From Chamaecyparis obtusa (lineage: Eukaryota > Streptophyta > Pinopsida > Cupressales > Cupressaceae): a stretch of DNA of 64,000 bases. Below the pieces are notes generated by a model. That model was given only the letters and a program-made list of their open reading frames with translations. It did not search any database and was not told the origin of the DNA. How positions within the stretch are numbered: the stretch's first letter is position 1; each line of letters starts with the position of its first letter. This document shows positions 10,907 to 23,200 of the stretch, piece after piece. A program made the position numbers and the translations under genes. The stretch spans positions 422,501-486,500 of the forward strand of contig BSBK01001113.1 of the NCBI GenBank assembly GCA_027943335.1, written 5' to 3'.

Positions 10907-12418
10907 AGTCATTAATAGGATTTGGATCAGATGGCTCTTAAATATGGGACTTTGTAGTTTAATCATTACATAGCCTAGTCTGATGTCACTAGCATGAGCG
11001 CAATATTTTGCCATTAAGATGTAGGATTGGAAGTACACATTGTTGCTAGTCTTCAGCTCACTTGGGTAGTACTGTTCACATGGTTTCCCAGGTGTGAGCG
11101 CAAAGGAGTTCAGCAATATCATTGTGGGCAGGCACAGAAAGGGTTCAACATATCTATTCATAATTAATAGGCATCAATGGTACATTTCCAGCGTATAAAA
11201 CATGGGTTTATCATACACTTCTTTCTCACAAGTCAAAAATGATGAAGATATTGGATGTCTCTGGGGTGTGCGATGGCTGCCATAGGCAACACAGGGGGGT
11301 TATGCCAAAGAATTATCGCATCTGTATCTTGCCAAGTATAGAGGAAAATGCATTGCCAGTTCCAGTGGTCAACTCTATTATTGATGGCATGTTCACTATT
11401 CACTCTCCCACAATTCGGCGGGCTATTAAGCAGGTTATTGGGAAGAACATTTGGTTTCCTCAGCAATGCAAGTCTTCTATCCTTCAAATTTAGTATCCAT
11501 CTTCCTTTCTAATGCCATGGACATTTTGTAGTCACCATAACTCCTTCAGTCACTGGTTTCCAAGGTTATTCAGCCAGTGTTTATTGCAGATAATAAACTC
11601 ATCAAGGCAATGCAAGCGTACAACCTTTGGCAGGGTTTGGCTTTAGTGGGGGGCCTATTTTCCCATGCTCAGTTGCTTCAAAAGCATGAAGTTTTAGTGA
11701 CATTTGAGTCACCAAGGAAGGCAATGGAAGTGCACAGCTCGTCACCCATGAAAGCAGTGCTCTAGGTTACAGCTCAAGCATTGGGTTATCATCTTGAGGA
11801 GAGAGTGAAAAAACAAGGATTTGCGATATTGGACCTAATGCGGTTTTCTAATTTACCTCAGATTTAGCTTCCTTCACTGGATTCCATTGACAATGAGGCC
11901 AGCTAGAATTCAGGGGTGCCCTCTTCCTCAGTTATCAAGATGGGTTCTGGGTGGTCTCCCTAAGGACCAGTGGCTGTCTCTATCGGGTGGGGTTCGGAGG
12001 AGCCTTCCAGAGGTATTCAAGAGCAGGGTGAAATGGCTATAGCGCAGAAGGAAAATTGGACAGTGGATCATCCTTCGTTGTGTGCTAGTTCCCAAGGTGG
12101 TGTCGACATGGAAGAGTAATGAGAGAGGAGGCATTTTGGAGTATATTTAGTGAAAATTTTGTAATTTTGAACATCCTAGCATATCTTTATGGGGTAGAGC
12201 ATTGTAATTGGGTTTAGAGGTGTGGGTAGGGTATATAGGATGTGTAATCATGATCAATTCAAAATGCCAAAGTGATGATTATATATCGTTCTATGATGTA
12301 ATGTATGTATAGGGCTACGATCTCGGGGTTTCTTGCTGGTTCTTCCACAGGGGAGCCCTTTGAATCAAATTATAGATATAAAATAAAATATATGGTGGCT
12401 TGTCCGCTTTTGATTAAA
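10907..12418 (+). mobile_element. Probable 3' part of the LINE or a second repeat
   Basis: The region follows the RNase H domain and ends near 12400-12418 in an A-rich simple tail (gattaaaaataaaataaaa). It contains short open stretches, for example 11239-11493 (VCDGCHRQHRGV, with a CxxC) and 11577-11765, interrupted by stops and of no known family. Assignment to the same LINE rests on contiguity and the A-rich end only. It may instead be an independent element. Confidence 0.35.
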
Positions 12419-13671
12419 AATAAAATAAAAAAATATTCATCTCCGGAAAGTTAATAATTTTTATTTTCAATTTCAATGCTTATTTTTACATAATTACTTA
12501 TTTAAGTTAAATATAATTTAACTTTTTTTAAACATATAATTAACTTTAATAAAATTTATGACTATTTAAAATGATCAACGACAAAACTCATTAATCATGA
12601 AATTTTCAGGGTTCCATTGATGTTTTTAGGGCCAATATGAAATTGCCAAATAAAACGAGGTTGACTAGAAGTTGTGATTAGTTCTCTGTAGAGTGGGGTC
12701 AAATAATGCCCATCTGAGCGACTGTGGACCGTTCAAAGCTAAAAAATTTAATAACTAAATGGAAGTAAATCCATATATATGATAAATAGACAAAAATCTT
12801 TCATAGTTTGTGTTTGTAATCAATTAGATAAGATATTTTTAGATTTACTTATTTATCTTATCAATGAGACTAGTGACTATGTTAGTATTAAATTTTTCTA
12901 CGATCAATTTAATAACTAACTATATTACCATATAGTATGTTGTCAACTGCTCTATTGCACATTTATTTCATAATATTTCAAAAATTTTTTTTGCCAAATT
13001 ATACTTCATTGAAATCATTATAAATGCAGTTCATTATAAATGCAGTAGCAACAATTAATACTAACATTCATAAGATGAAATAAATACAAAGAACGTCAAA
13101 ATAATAATATTATTAGAAGAATGGAAAATAATTGAATTATGCAAAACTAAGAAATATATAGAAACAAAAAAAATAAAACTATATATATAAATAAATCAAA
13201 AAAATTAAAAAAAATCTGACTTCATATTAAATTATATTATTTATCACATATTAAATCTACTTAAAAATTCAATTAACACATGCTATTAAATTTTGCAAAA
13301 ACACTTTTATATTTTGAAGCAATTCTAATAGCCTTGCGAAATTGGCCTATTACTTAAACGACTAAATTAAAAACTTATTGTAAAAAATTACTAGCCAAAT
13401 TATTACTGGAAAGCTCTTCACACAGACCTTTAGTATAGGAGATTTGTTTGTGTTTCCAAAGGGAATCATCCATTACCAAATGAATACGGATTATGTTACT
13501 TTATATTTTACTTGTAATTGTATATTTTGTTTTTATTAAAAAATCAATTGATTTTGAACATAGTAATTTTTAGAATATTTTTAATATGATTTTTAGAATA
13601 TTTTATAGTATCAATTTTGAAAACTTGACATAATTTTTAAAATGGTCTTAAATAGTTTTTTATATGATTTT
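12419..13671. other. AT-rich non-coding stretch
   Basis: No gene. A 15-bp tandem duplication (tataaatgcagttca) occurs at about 13018-13047. No element borders found. Confidence 0.45.
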
Positions 13672-13941
13672 TGAAAGGGATTTAAAAGAGAGAAATAAAT
13701 AGAAGATATTTAATGTAATTGACAAATACGCAAACACCAGATTTATCTTGGTTCACCATAAATAGTGGCTACGTCTAGACTGCAAAGTATTGTATTGATT
13801 CAGAAAGATTAATTACAAATGAGCAGGAGCAACAAATAAAAAGGCTCCAGGATTACACATGAAATGAGGAGTCTTCGAATGAAGAGTCATAATAAAATAG
13901 ATAATAAAAAGATTATGATTGTTGGCCTTCATTCCTCAACA
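13672..13941 (-). repeat. Copia 3' LTR, reverse orientation
   Basis: Read on the minus strand it starts TGTTGAGGAATGAAGGCC at 13941 and ends ...CCCTTTCA at 13672. It aligns with the 267-bp LTRs at 48665-48931 and 52111-52377 (tgttag-atgtgaaggcc start, a Met/TATA-like middle, gtctagacgtagccac near gtctggacgtagccac). Length is 270 bp. It belongs to the same copia family but is clearly more diverged. Confidence 0.8.
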
Positions 13942-14955
13942 AACTCCCACCTAAAGGACAACCATGCTGCAACTGATCACCCAATACCCTATTGAAGTGC
14001 TAACTTATCTTTGATTCACAAGGCCAAGAGAAGTCCTTGCACAATCAAACTTCTCTTTGGTGACAACCTTGGTGAATATATCTGCCAGATTGATCTTAGT
14101 ATCAATCTTGTCAAATTCTAGCTTTCCTTATTCAACTGCATGATGAACAAAGTGAGCATGTGCATCAACGTGCTTAGAGTGACAATGTGAAGAGTGAATA
14201 TGAGCCATGAAGATAGCATTGCGGTTGTCACAAAATAGTTTATACTCATTTTGACACACTTTCAAGTCACCAAACAATCATTGAAGCCAAATCATTTCCC
14301 TTGCACCTTCGAAAAGAACCAAGTATTCAGCCCCAGCTAAAGAAAGAGCAATGCAATGCTGCAACCTTGAAGCCCAACTGATGGTAGCTCCAACAAACAT
14401 GAAGGTATATCTAGTGGTAGACCTTCATTTATCCAAGTCTCTGCAATGATCAGAATCAGTGTAACCTTGTAGCTGAACCTTATTTCCTCCAAAGCATAAT
14501 GCATAATTTGAAGTTCCTTTTAGATAGCTTAGTATTCACTTAACAACTTCCCAATGAGCCTTCCTGGGATTTCTCATGATTCTGCTCACAACTCCCATCG
14601 CATGAGCAATGTCAGGGCGAGTAGATATCATCGTATACATAATGCTTCCAACTACATATTTATAAGGAATTTTCTCCATGAAGTCCCTTTCTTCTTGTCT
14701 TTTTGGACACAATTGAGAACTTCAGCAAAAGTGGCCAACAAGATGAAGGGGAGCAACTTTAGCATCAGCCATGCCAAACCTCTCAACAACTTTATCAATG
14801 TATTATTTTTGAGATAATGTAATTTCCTTCTTCTTCCTGTCTCTTGCGATCATCATGCCAAGAATCTTCTTAGATGCCCCTCAGTCCTTCATGTCAAACT
14901 TTCTTGCCAATTTATCCTTTAACTCATTAACTATTCTTTTGTTTGTGCCAGCCAC
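13942..14955 (-). pseudogene. Copia RT-RNase H fragment, reverse orientation
   Basis: Translated on the minus strand it gives the second half of a Ty1/copia reverse transcriptase (MLVAGTNKRIVNELK, just after the YVDD site, then MEKIPYKYVVGSIMYTMIST and RPDIAHAMGVVSR). The RNase H follows (LQGYTDSD, ISWASRLQHCIALSLAGAEY, CHSKHVDAHAHFVHHAV, ADIFTKVVTKEKFDCARTSL). The order leads directly into the LTR at 13941. Stops and frameshifts are present. It is the closest relative in the window of the element at 48665-52377. At about 14955 the similarity ends abruptly at a junction with a plus-strand copia piece. Confidence 0.85.
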
Positions 14956-15551
14956 TAACATGTAAAAGGCATGGGGGAGCTATTAGTGAAGGGATTGGCA
15001 GAGTTGTTAGTAAAGGAAGCAACCAGTGTGAAGAGTCTAAAGATTTCTCCCACAACCAGTGTGAGGAGTTTGCAGAACTTTCACCAAAGCCAAACAATAA
15101 TTTCTTGGAGGATCATCTACATTGACAAAAAGCTTTGCTGAATTTAGGGACTAATAAATGGAATGAAACAAAGAGGAAAGGAATTAAACATTCAAGAGCT
15201 ACAATTTTTGGCTCTCCATTTGAGGTAGTTCTGAATCAAACAGAAGGTATAGAACCTCAATTAAGAAGATTAGCTAGAAAAAAGAAAATGCCATCTAAAT
15301 ACTCTAATTATGAGTTATTGTTTGCTGAAGAAGCAGAGCCTTCAATTCTTGTCTTGGAATTTTCAGAACCTTCCACATTTAAAGCTACTCTCAAAGATGT
15401 TAACAGTGATAAATGGAAAACAAGGATGCATGAGGAGATAAATCTTCCAATTCAATCGATTAAGTCCCAAACATCTGGAGAATGGGAAAATGCCTTAGTC
15501 GCGCATTCTCCCAAATTCTTGGTAGTTAGAAGTTTCATTCAGAGATCATGA
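14956..15551 (+). pseudogene. Copia polyprotein fragment (pre-RT region), plus orientation
   Basis: Plus-strand open stretches include QLRRLARKKKMPSKYSNYEL and FKATLKDVNSDKWKTRMHEE, the variable linker and the start of the copia RT domain (typical form: ...A...W..AM.EE...). Similarity fades after about 15450. Its orientation is opposite to the adjoining RT-RNase H fragment, so the two cannot be one simple truncated copy. Confidence 0.6.
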
Positions 15552-15805
15552 GAAAAGCGTATACTCACCCATTAAATGGTTTTTGTTGACCTATCAGATT
15601 TGGCTTTTCATGACTACTATTTAAAAAGTCAACAAACAATTGATGATAAAGAGAAGTTCGTTGGAGTCGCTAAATCTCCTAGTGAATAATAAAGATAAAT
15701 AGACAAAAAAAAACCATTACATTAGGATCTAATGGTAGTCGAAGGAGTCAGAATGAAATCAATACATGATAAAACTAACAGCAACAATGAAATAGACTGT
15801 AGTTG

Positions 15806-16704
15806 TGATGCAGGAGCATCCCAGGGTAGTTGGCTATCTTGTATGTTTGGGAGATTTCATGGAGTTTTGTGGACTTATTTTCATATGTAAGGGGTTTGGT
15901 AGAGTTGGTTAAACCTACTTGGGTCTTGAGTAATTGGTTATGATCTATTTAATGGAGCTTGGCATGGCCTTGGTTGCTCAGCATGGCCTAGGAGGAGTTT
16001 GGTCTTGCTTAGAAATTTGGTGCCTATTACAGGCCGTATAAGTAATTTTCCACAAAGAGTTGGAGGCTGCGAATTTTAGGGATTGAAGAGGGCCTATATT
16101 TCTACCTATGGTTCGAAGCACAAGTTCTAATTAATCCAGAGCTAGGAGATATTGTGATTTTACTAAGACATCTATTTTGGACATTTAATTGTTGTTGTTG
16201 GCCGACTTGTGGCATTTAATTTATGTATTTGTATTTAATTTATATTCAGGGCCGACCTATGGCTTAGATTGGTATAAGTAGAGGTTTTGGGGGAAGTCTT
16301 TGGGCATCATTCATCCATCTTGGAGAAGAGGAAGAGGTAGAGAAGCGAGTTTTGAGAGGAGCTAGTGGCTGCAGCTTGGGAAACAAGGGGATTGCTTGGT
16401 GGGCTTGCAAGCACAAGTTTAGATCTTCCTTGGGGGTTCCTACCAGTGGTGGATCTGGGCTAACTAGGGTTTGGTTTGGATCTTGTGAGATCTTGTGGAG
16501 TTTCTATTGTAATTGCATTGTATTTGGCCGTAACTCGGAAGGCCTTACAGCCGGGCATGTTGGATGAAAATATAATGATTCTATTATGAGTATTTGGCAT
16601 TGTGTGGACCTAAATCTTTGTATTGTTATTATATTCTATTGTGTGGTTATTTACTCGGGGCTAGGACATCTCCATCGGGGATTCTCTTGCCTTGCACTGC
16701 ATCA
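15806..16704 (+). repeat. 5' LTR
   Basis: It begins TGATGCAGGAGCATCCC and ends CACTGCATCA, so the outermost bases form a short inverted repeat. An open frame at 16352-16567 (MRGASGCSLGNKG) recurs in the 3' LTR but is not a known protein. It matches the 3' LTR with scattered substitutions, which implies a moderately old insertion. Confidence 0.93.
16273..16280 (+). promoter_or_regulatory. LTR TATA box
   Basis: TATAAGTA sits about one third of the LTR length before the PBS and is preserved in the 3' LTR at 18240-18247. The related LTR at 57886-58737 has TATATAAGG at 58322-58330. Likely pol II core promoter of the element. Confidence 0.55.
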
Positions 16705-17772
16705 AGTGGTATTAGAGCATAGTTGTTCCTGAGTGTGTGGATAGAGCACCGAATGTGAGGTAGTTTGCATCAGGACTTTGGGTGGAGTGAAGGTTGGATC
16801 TAGTTGGTGATTCATTGCAAGGGGTTTGCGAAGATCTTAGAAGATGGCTCTAAGAAGATTAGACCCTGAGATGATTGCAAAACTCCATGATGTGGTGGAG
16901 AAGAATATTTCAAAGACTTGTGCTCGGTTGGAAGCTAGATTGACTAATCGAGTTAAGGAAGGGATGGTTGAGAGTGATCCATCTCTAGATAAATTTCATA
17001 AGAGAGTTTGAGAGATCTTGAAACCATGGAGCTGGAGTCTACCGATCAGGAAGCGAGTTGTCTGGCCTGTTAGAAGACTTGTTCGAGAGAGAAGAGGGCA
17101 TAGAAAGGTCAGGATGGAAGTTGGTTTTGTTGATTAGTGTGTGGAGGCTGATGCAGAACCTGCAGAGAAACTTGTGGATGTTTCTATGGAGCTTCCTAAC
17201 CTTTTTGATGCTGTGATTGAGGTTGGTTTTCATGATCAGTTGGTTGAGTCTGACATGGAAATTGTGGAGCACTTGGTCCTGGATAATTAGGTTGCTAAGG
17301 GTGATGATCCATATGTTGGTGATATGGATGTTGTTGATATGGATGTTTCTGGTGTGGATTCACTAGTTGTTGATATGGTTGAGCATCTACATGATACTAT
17401 AGATCTATATGTTCCTGATGTGGACCTGTTGGTGGTTGACATGGTTGAGGATTTACATGTTGCTCCTATTGTGGATTTGAGCTTACATGTTGGTGACATG
17501 GATTTCATGTTTGAGGATATTTTTTTTGTTGGTAGTGATCAGCTACAGAGAATGTTGGTGAGGCACCATGTTTAGTTTGTTCATGGGAGTGAGCATGTTG
17601 ATTGGATGGTTGAGATTCTAGTGGTTGACAGATGGATGCGGATTTGGATGATTTGCATGTTAGTTTTATTGTCCCTGTTGGAGTGGAAGCCTTTGGTGAA
17701 GATGAAGATGGTTGAAAATATTTCATCTGGCGTCAAAGTATGAGGCATACTTCTTTTCACACCTGGGGAGTC
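16705..17772 (+). pseudogene. Internal region with gag-like start and Val-Asp-Met repeats
   Basis: After the PBS, MALRRLDPEMIAKLHDVVEK starts at about 16844. It parallels MVLRRLDPRVIADLCDAVEM at 58943 in the gypsy-type element, so the first about 30 codons are gag-derived. The frame then breaks. A later open stretch (17324-17575) is Val/Asp/Met-rich with imperfect repeats (VVDMVEHLH, VVDMVEDLH). No zinc knuckle or protease is seen. Function of the repeat-rich part is unknown, and it may simply be degenerate. Confidence 0.55.
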
Positions 17773-18671
17773 TGATGCAAGAGCATCCCAAGGTAGTTGG
17801 CTATCCTGCATGTTTGGGAGATTTGATGGAGTTGTGTGGACTTATTTTCATATGTGAGGGGTTTCGTAGAGTTGGTTAAACCTACTTGGGTCTTGAGTAA
17901 TTGGTTATGATGTATTTAATGGAACTTGGCATGGTCTTGGTTGCTCAGCATGGCCTAGGAGGAGTTTGGTCTTGCTTAGGAATTTGGTGCCTATTACAGG
18001 TCGTATAAGTAATTTTCCACAAATAGTTAGAGGCTGAAAATTTCAAGGATTGAAGAGGGCCTATATTTCTACCTACGGTTTGAAGCACAAGTCCTAATTC
18101 ATCCAGAGGTAGGAGATATCATGATTTTACTAAGACATCTATTTTGGACATTTAATTGTTGTTGTTGGCCAACTTGTGGCATTTAATTTATGTATTTGTA
18201 TTTAATTTATATTCAGGGCCAACCTGTGGCTTAGATTGGTATAAGTAGAGGTTGTGGGGGAAGTCTTTGGCCATCATTCATCCATCTTAGAGAAGAGGAA
18301 GAGGTAGAGGAGCGAGTTTTGAGAGGAGATAGTGGCTGCGGCTTGGGAAACAAGGGGATTGCTTGGTGGCCTTGCGAGCACAAGTTTAGATCTTCCTTGG
18401 GGGTTCCTACCAGTGGTGGATCTGGGCTAGCTAGGGTTTGGTTTGGATCTTGTGAGATCTTGTGGAGTTTCTATTGTAATTGCATTGTATTTGGCCGTAA
18501 CTCGGAAGGCCTTATAGCCGGGCATGTTGGATGAAAATATAATGATTCTATTATGAGTATTTGGCATTGTGTGGACCTAAATATTTGTATTGTTATTATA
18601 TTCTATTGTGTGGTTATTTTCTGGGGGCTAGGACATCTCCATCGGGGATTCTCCTGCCTTGCACTGCATCA
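17773..18671 (+). repeat. 3' LTR
   Basis: Starts TGATGCAAGAGCATCCC after the purine-rich acctggggagtc and ends CACTGCATCA, followed at once by the target duplication agttg. Same length as the 5' LTR. Confidence 0.93.
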
Positions 18672-18676
18672 AGTTG

Positions 18677-19647
18677 CTAAGTCTCAACAAAAAAGTACAT
18701 GAAAATGTGTACAAATTTTCTATGATAAAAAGAATACTCTATAGTCTCTCAATCTCCAGATAACAAAGATCAGGTAATGTCCATGAAATTTATAAAAATC
18801 TACACTATTATTTGAAAATTTTAATAATTAACAAATATAAGTTTAAGACACTTTATATGAAGCTAATCAATGGAAAACTTGAAAAATAGCCCATAGAGAG
18901 AAACTTACCGTTCATTTGCTTCTATGCATATAACAATATAGGCTACACAATCTAGAGATGGTAGAATGCAAAGTGAGGTAAGTTGTAAAACGAGAAGTAG
19001 CCATGTCATAACCCAAATTTTTACAATATTTGTCACCATATTTTTCTAAAAGTCTTTTGTAAATAATACGTGACATCTCAACTTTAACATCCCGTAATTT
19101 GCTCCTAAAATGTAGAAACTGTGAGAGTGGCCATTAATTCAGATATCTTCCACTTCTCGCATTGATTATGGACTTTAACCTCTTCTCTATTTTCTAGCCT
19201 CTCCAGTGCATCTTCTAGGTTTTTTCTTGATAATACTTATCTTTTAATTCTTGATGGGGAATGGCACCTATTTTTCATGTTGGAAACGTAAGATAGGAGG
19301 AAAAATTCAGAGAGTGCATGTGCTCTTCGCAACTGAACCAAGAACACCAGGTTATCTTCTTCCTGTTTATTTTGGGTGGAATGTTGAACAATTTTAGCTC
19401 TGATGTGCTTGTTAAAAACTTTCTATTCGTTCTAAAGCTATGAGTATTGTAGATATGTCTATGTTAAAATGATTGTTTTCCTCATATTAAAATTTATATT
19501 GTTTTGAGATTACGGCTGCTGGTATTTTAAAGACCAGAGGATTGTTTTTCTTTTCTGCATTAAATCCTATTCCTTTTATACTTCATAATTACCAAATTTC
19601 TAAATAATAAAAATGAGATTACATCTTAAGCGAGTGAGCTAATCATC
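18677..19647. other. Non-coding spacer downstream of HSP101
   Basis: No second gene found. The right part (roughly 19450-19647) would include the 3' untranslated region and polyadenylation signals of the minus-strand HSP101 gene; AATAAA-like sequence in that orientation is plausible in the AT-rich stretch but not decisive. Confidence 0.4.
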
Positions 19648-20204
19648 TCACCTAGTTTCTTCCATAGGCTCATCGTCATCTATTTCTTCAATTCTCATTT
19701 TCTTGACAGCCTGAGATGCATTAGATTTGACTGCGTTAGTAGGAATTTCTATTAAGATATCTGATTTTAACCCAGTGACTGGATTTACTAGTCCTCCATT
19801 TCTCTCCACATGGTAGGATAACCCTGACTTCCCAGGCATTGCATCTATGAATACAGTACAGTTTTCATCAATTTCTCCACTGATGAGCATTTGAGACAAA
19901 TGAGTCATAACTTTCTTTTCCAGCCAACGTCTCAAGGGTCTAGCACCATAGATAGGATCGTAGGCTTCTTCAAGGACAAGGTCTAAAGCTACATCAGTGA
20001 CTCCCAAAGCAACTTGTCTCTCTGCAAGCCTTACTGCTACATCTCTCATCTGCAATCTGGAAACTTTCCTCAGCTCCTCATTTTTAAGAGGATCAAAAAC
20101 AACTATTTCATCAAGTCTATATAACAGCTCTGGCCTGAAGTGTTTTCTCACTTCTTGCAATATTCTCTCTCGGGCAACTTCCATGGATGTGCGTCCAGAG
20201 AGTC
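19648..20204 (-). CDS. HSP101: HSP101 / ClpB1 cytosolic disaggregase, last exon
   Basis: HSP101 is the cytosolic AAA+ disaggregase needed for acquired thermotolerance; with Hsp70 it threads proteins out of aggregates. The exon encodes the end of AAA module 2 and the C-terminal domain: MEVARERILQEVRKHFRPEL, LYRLDEIVVFDPLKNEELRK, VSRLQMRDVAVRLAERQVAL and YDPIYGARPLRRWLEKKV with the sensor-2 Gly-Ala-Arg. Then come ENCTVFIDAM and a tail ending AVKKMRIEEIDDDEPMEETR. The acidic DDDE tail is typical of plant cytosolic HSP101 rather than of plastid or mitochondrial ClpB. The frame is intact to TGA at 19648-19650. A good acceptor (ttgcttgcag) borders it at 20205-20206; residues LLAG fall across the junction as in homologues. 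No earlier exons were found up to the window end, so the gene has a very long intron or this is an isolated exon. Confidence 0.88.
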
Positions 20205-23200
20205 CTGCAAGCAAAGTATTGAATGCAGATACATGTGCCTAAAAAAAGTATCGAATTGGGTTGCTTTGGATTCTCTGTAGCTTTAGGATTTCTGCACTGT
20301 TCGCTCTGTACATTTTTTAATCTTTGGGAAAACAAGAAAACTCACCCCATTACCAAGATGATGAGATTAGACATATATTTGTCCTGTTATATGCTTAATT
20401 TTAGCACATCTTCAATTGGGTTTTGATGGATATGGATTAGTTCAGAGATGAACCAATAGAAAAGCTTCTGCAGTGAATGTTTTTTTTAACGTACAGATGT
20501 GTGTGAGGTGGGCAGGTGTCCTCGCCATCCCTTCTCTGTCATTTCTACAGTAGGATAATTTGTCATTACCCAAAATGTCAAATCTTAGTTCCATTACAAA
20601 TAATGAGCGGTATATAAAAGTTACTGTAGATTGAAAACTTGTCTGAGACGTGGAATTCAATATGAATCTGGATAATGTAGTAGTGTTTAGATGCTTATCT
20701 TTTAGGACTAGGTGGTGAAGCCAAGGTGTAAAAAGCACCAACAAATGTCCCTCCATGCATGGGGATTGGAGATTTAGATCATACTTTCCTTGGATTGACT
20801 TCACTTCAATGTTATTGTCACATTTCAAAATGCATTTAGGATTTCCTTGACATCTTTGTTTAGGATTTTTGTCTTCCCAATAAGAAGATTTTGTACAAAT
20901 TTTAAAAGAATTTATATCATTGTTCGCTAGTTTGCCTTGTAAAACCATCAAATAGAAAATGATATATCCCACAAATGAATAGCAATGCCACAATATTTCA
21001 ACCAAATTGAAATCTGAGTCATGGAGCAAACTGTGTTAATATTGGATATTACCATTGTCAATCAACATTGTGTGTCTTTAATATAAAAGAAGCGTTATCA
21101 ACACCATTGGATGATGATGGTGGGTGCTTGTGCTATAAGTCTACTATTAACTATAATTTTCTTCTAATACTTGTTTATCCATTATAGTAATGTCATTAAC
21201 CGATGGTCTTTCTTTTGGACTAGCAAGGAATGTGCTTGCCAAATAAATGTGTGATTCTTTGGCTTTATTTTGTATGTATTTAGGACATAGTCATACTAGA
21301 TGCTTTATGAGTTTTGATAATTCTCTGACATAGGAAATTAACTGCATAGTTGTACTTCTTGAGATAACCACTGACTATCCTAAATGAGTGGAATTTGAGA
21401 GTTGAAATGTTTTATATTATTGGTAAATGATGTTGATTAATCCTTTGATGCATAATCACACTTCAACATTATGATGTTTTTGACAGTACTTGATGTAAAC
21501 ATTGATGATTTGCACAATTCCATTACTTTAGTCAGTTTTACTTTGTTAGACTACCTCTAGCTGGGCTGGGTGTCCTTCATGTCAGGAAGGATTCCGGGGA
21601 AGTGTTACTGCTTCGTGGTAGGGTGGAAATGCACTCCCACAATATTCTCGCCCTCTTGTTTTCATGTGTAGCAGGTTTCTGGAGCTCCTGTCAGGAAGGT
21701 CTTCTTTCATAGCATGTTATGGTTCTTTATATCGATCATTAGTCTATTGTATTTATATTTTCTCTCTCTCATGATAGTCAATCGATGACTCTTGTATTTT
21801 TATTCGACAAGTTAGTCGAATTTAGTTAATATCTTTTATATTTTATGACATGTGATGTATTGGGGTGTTTTTGACAGTTGGCTCTTCTTTATTATGGACT
21901 CATGTGTCACATAATCTGTTCGACAGTTTTTGGGTCGAAACTTATTTTCTTTCTTTGAATTTAAGGAAAATCATTTATTTTTGTCATCTTGTACATTCGA
22001 CATTTGACTTAGTTGATTGACTCTTTTGTCTTGTGGACATTTCCAATGTGGCACAAGTTGTCAAGAGTTCATTCTTTACAAGCTAGGACATGGTAAAGCT
22101 GCGACTACCTGAATATGGTTTATTTAGGCATTAATGCTCTTTTAACTTACTGCAAAACCAAGAGCATAAATAGAATTCAATCTCGATTACTGTAGTAAAA
22201 TACATTGAGAAAATGAATTATGATAATGCACGATGAGAATGATGAATGGCAAAGCAGATGAATTTGTTTAGATACAGTCAAAGTTCATAAAATAAGCAAG
22301 GATTTATTAAAAATCCTTACCTTCCACTCAAGGGCGATGTGCCAGCCATGCTTTTTCAGAGTCCCTTTTCTTAGCAGCAACAGCATAACACTAACTACAC
22401 CCCAAAAAATGTCATTAATTGTGACCCTTTCTACATTGAAATAAAAATATTAAATTTGAAATAAAAATTATATTCAAATCTAGTATAACATTTTGGAGCA
22501 TATGATCTCAAAATTGCAACATAAAATAAAGACTGGCGAGACCCCATATACTATGTCTCTAGCACATTCATTACAATTCAAATATAAATCCTAAAGGGTG
22601 AACTTTTTAATTTTTTTTATGAAATTTCTAGACGAGTTTGAATATAACCTAGAAAGCGACAGTTAGAATGCAAAATTCCTCCAACGGCACTGCTGAAAGC
22701 AGGGTTAACAGTTATTCTATCAAAAAAAAGGTTTGCATTAACAGAGAAAAACATGATACAAAAATATATCCCTCACCTTTTGTGATTGCTACAACGCTCG
22801 CTTTCCTTAGCATCAGGCCTCTTCAATTACGTCTGTAACAATGAATGTGGGAAAATGCAATGTAAATATGGACTCGGGCCACTTCGATATGCATGCAAAA
22901 CACTGCATGCAAGGGTACAATTCATTAATGGTGCACACTCTAACTATCACGCTCTCTCATCGAAATTAGTGATAATTATTATTTTATAAGCGACATTGAG
23001 ATTCACCATCCCATACCACGCTGTTTGAATTGAGGTATAGGGCCTGAATCGTAGTGCTGCAAATATATTATAAGAAATATAATGTGATTCAAAATTATAA
23101 GAAATGCATGTATTTAGTTGTAAACCTAACAAAGGAACTTTTTCATAACCTAAAAGTTACCCTATTTTGATTTTTTATATAATTTCGAGCACCTCCATGT

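Larger units (their letters stand above)
15806..18671 (+). mobile_element. Complete non-autonomous LTR retrotransposon (Ty3/gypsy-related)
   Basis: Two 899-bp LTRs (15806-16704 and 17773-18671) run TGATGCA...TGCATCA and are flanked by the 5-bp target duplication agttg (15801-15805 and 18672-18676). A primer-binding site tggtattagagc follows the 5' LTR and a purine tract (ggggag) precedes the 3' LTR. The internal region is only 1068 bp with no protease, RT or integrase. The LTRs and the first gag-like residues resemble the gypsy-type element at 57886-60895, which points to shared ancestry with an autonomous Ty3/gypsy family. This element would need enzymes in trans. Confidence 0.93.

Noticed and set aside
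16352..18534. Duplicate 71-codon ORFs (MRGASGCSLGNKG / MRGDSGCGLGNKG) as a gene pair
   Set aside because: They lie at equivalent positions of the two LTRs and simply mirror LTR identity.
20442..21029. 195-codon minus-strand ORF behind the HSP101 exon
   Set aside because: Does not resemble any HSP101 exon and has random-looking composition; likely intronic chance ORF.
22320..22400. Minus-strand stretch reading KGTLKKHGWHIALEWK followed by a donor-like GTAAGG
   Set aside because: Only about 20 codons, no acceptor or partner exon and no family I can name; could be a chance exon-like string.
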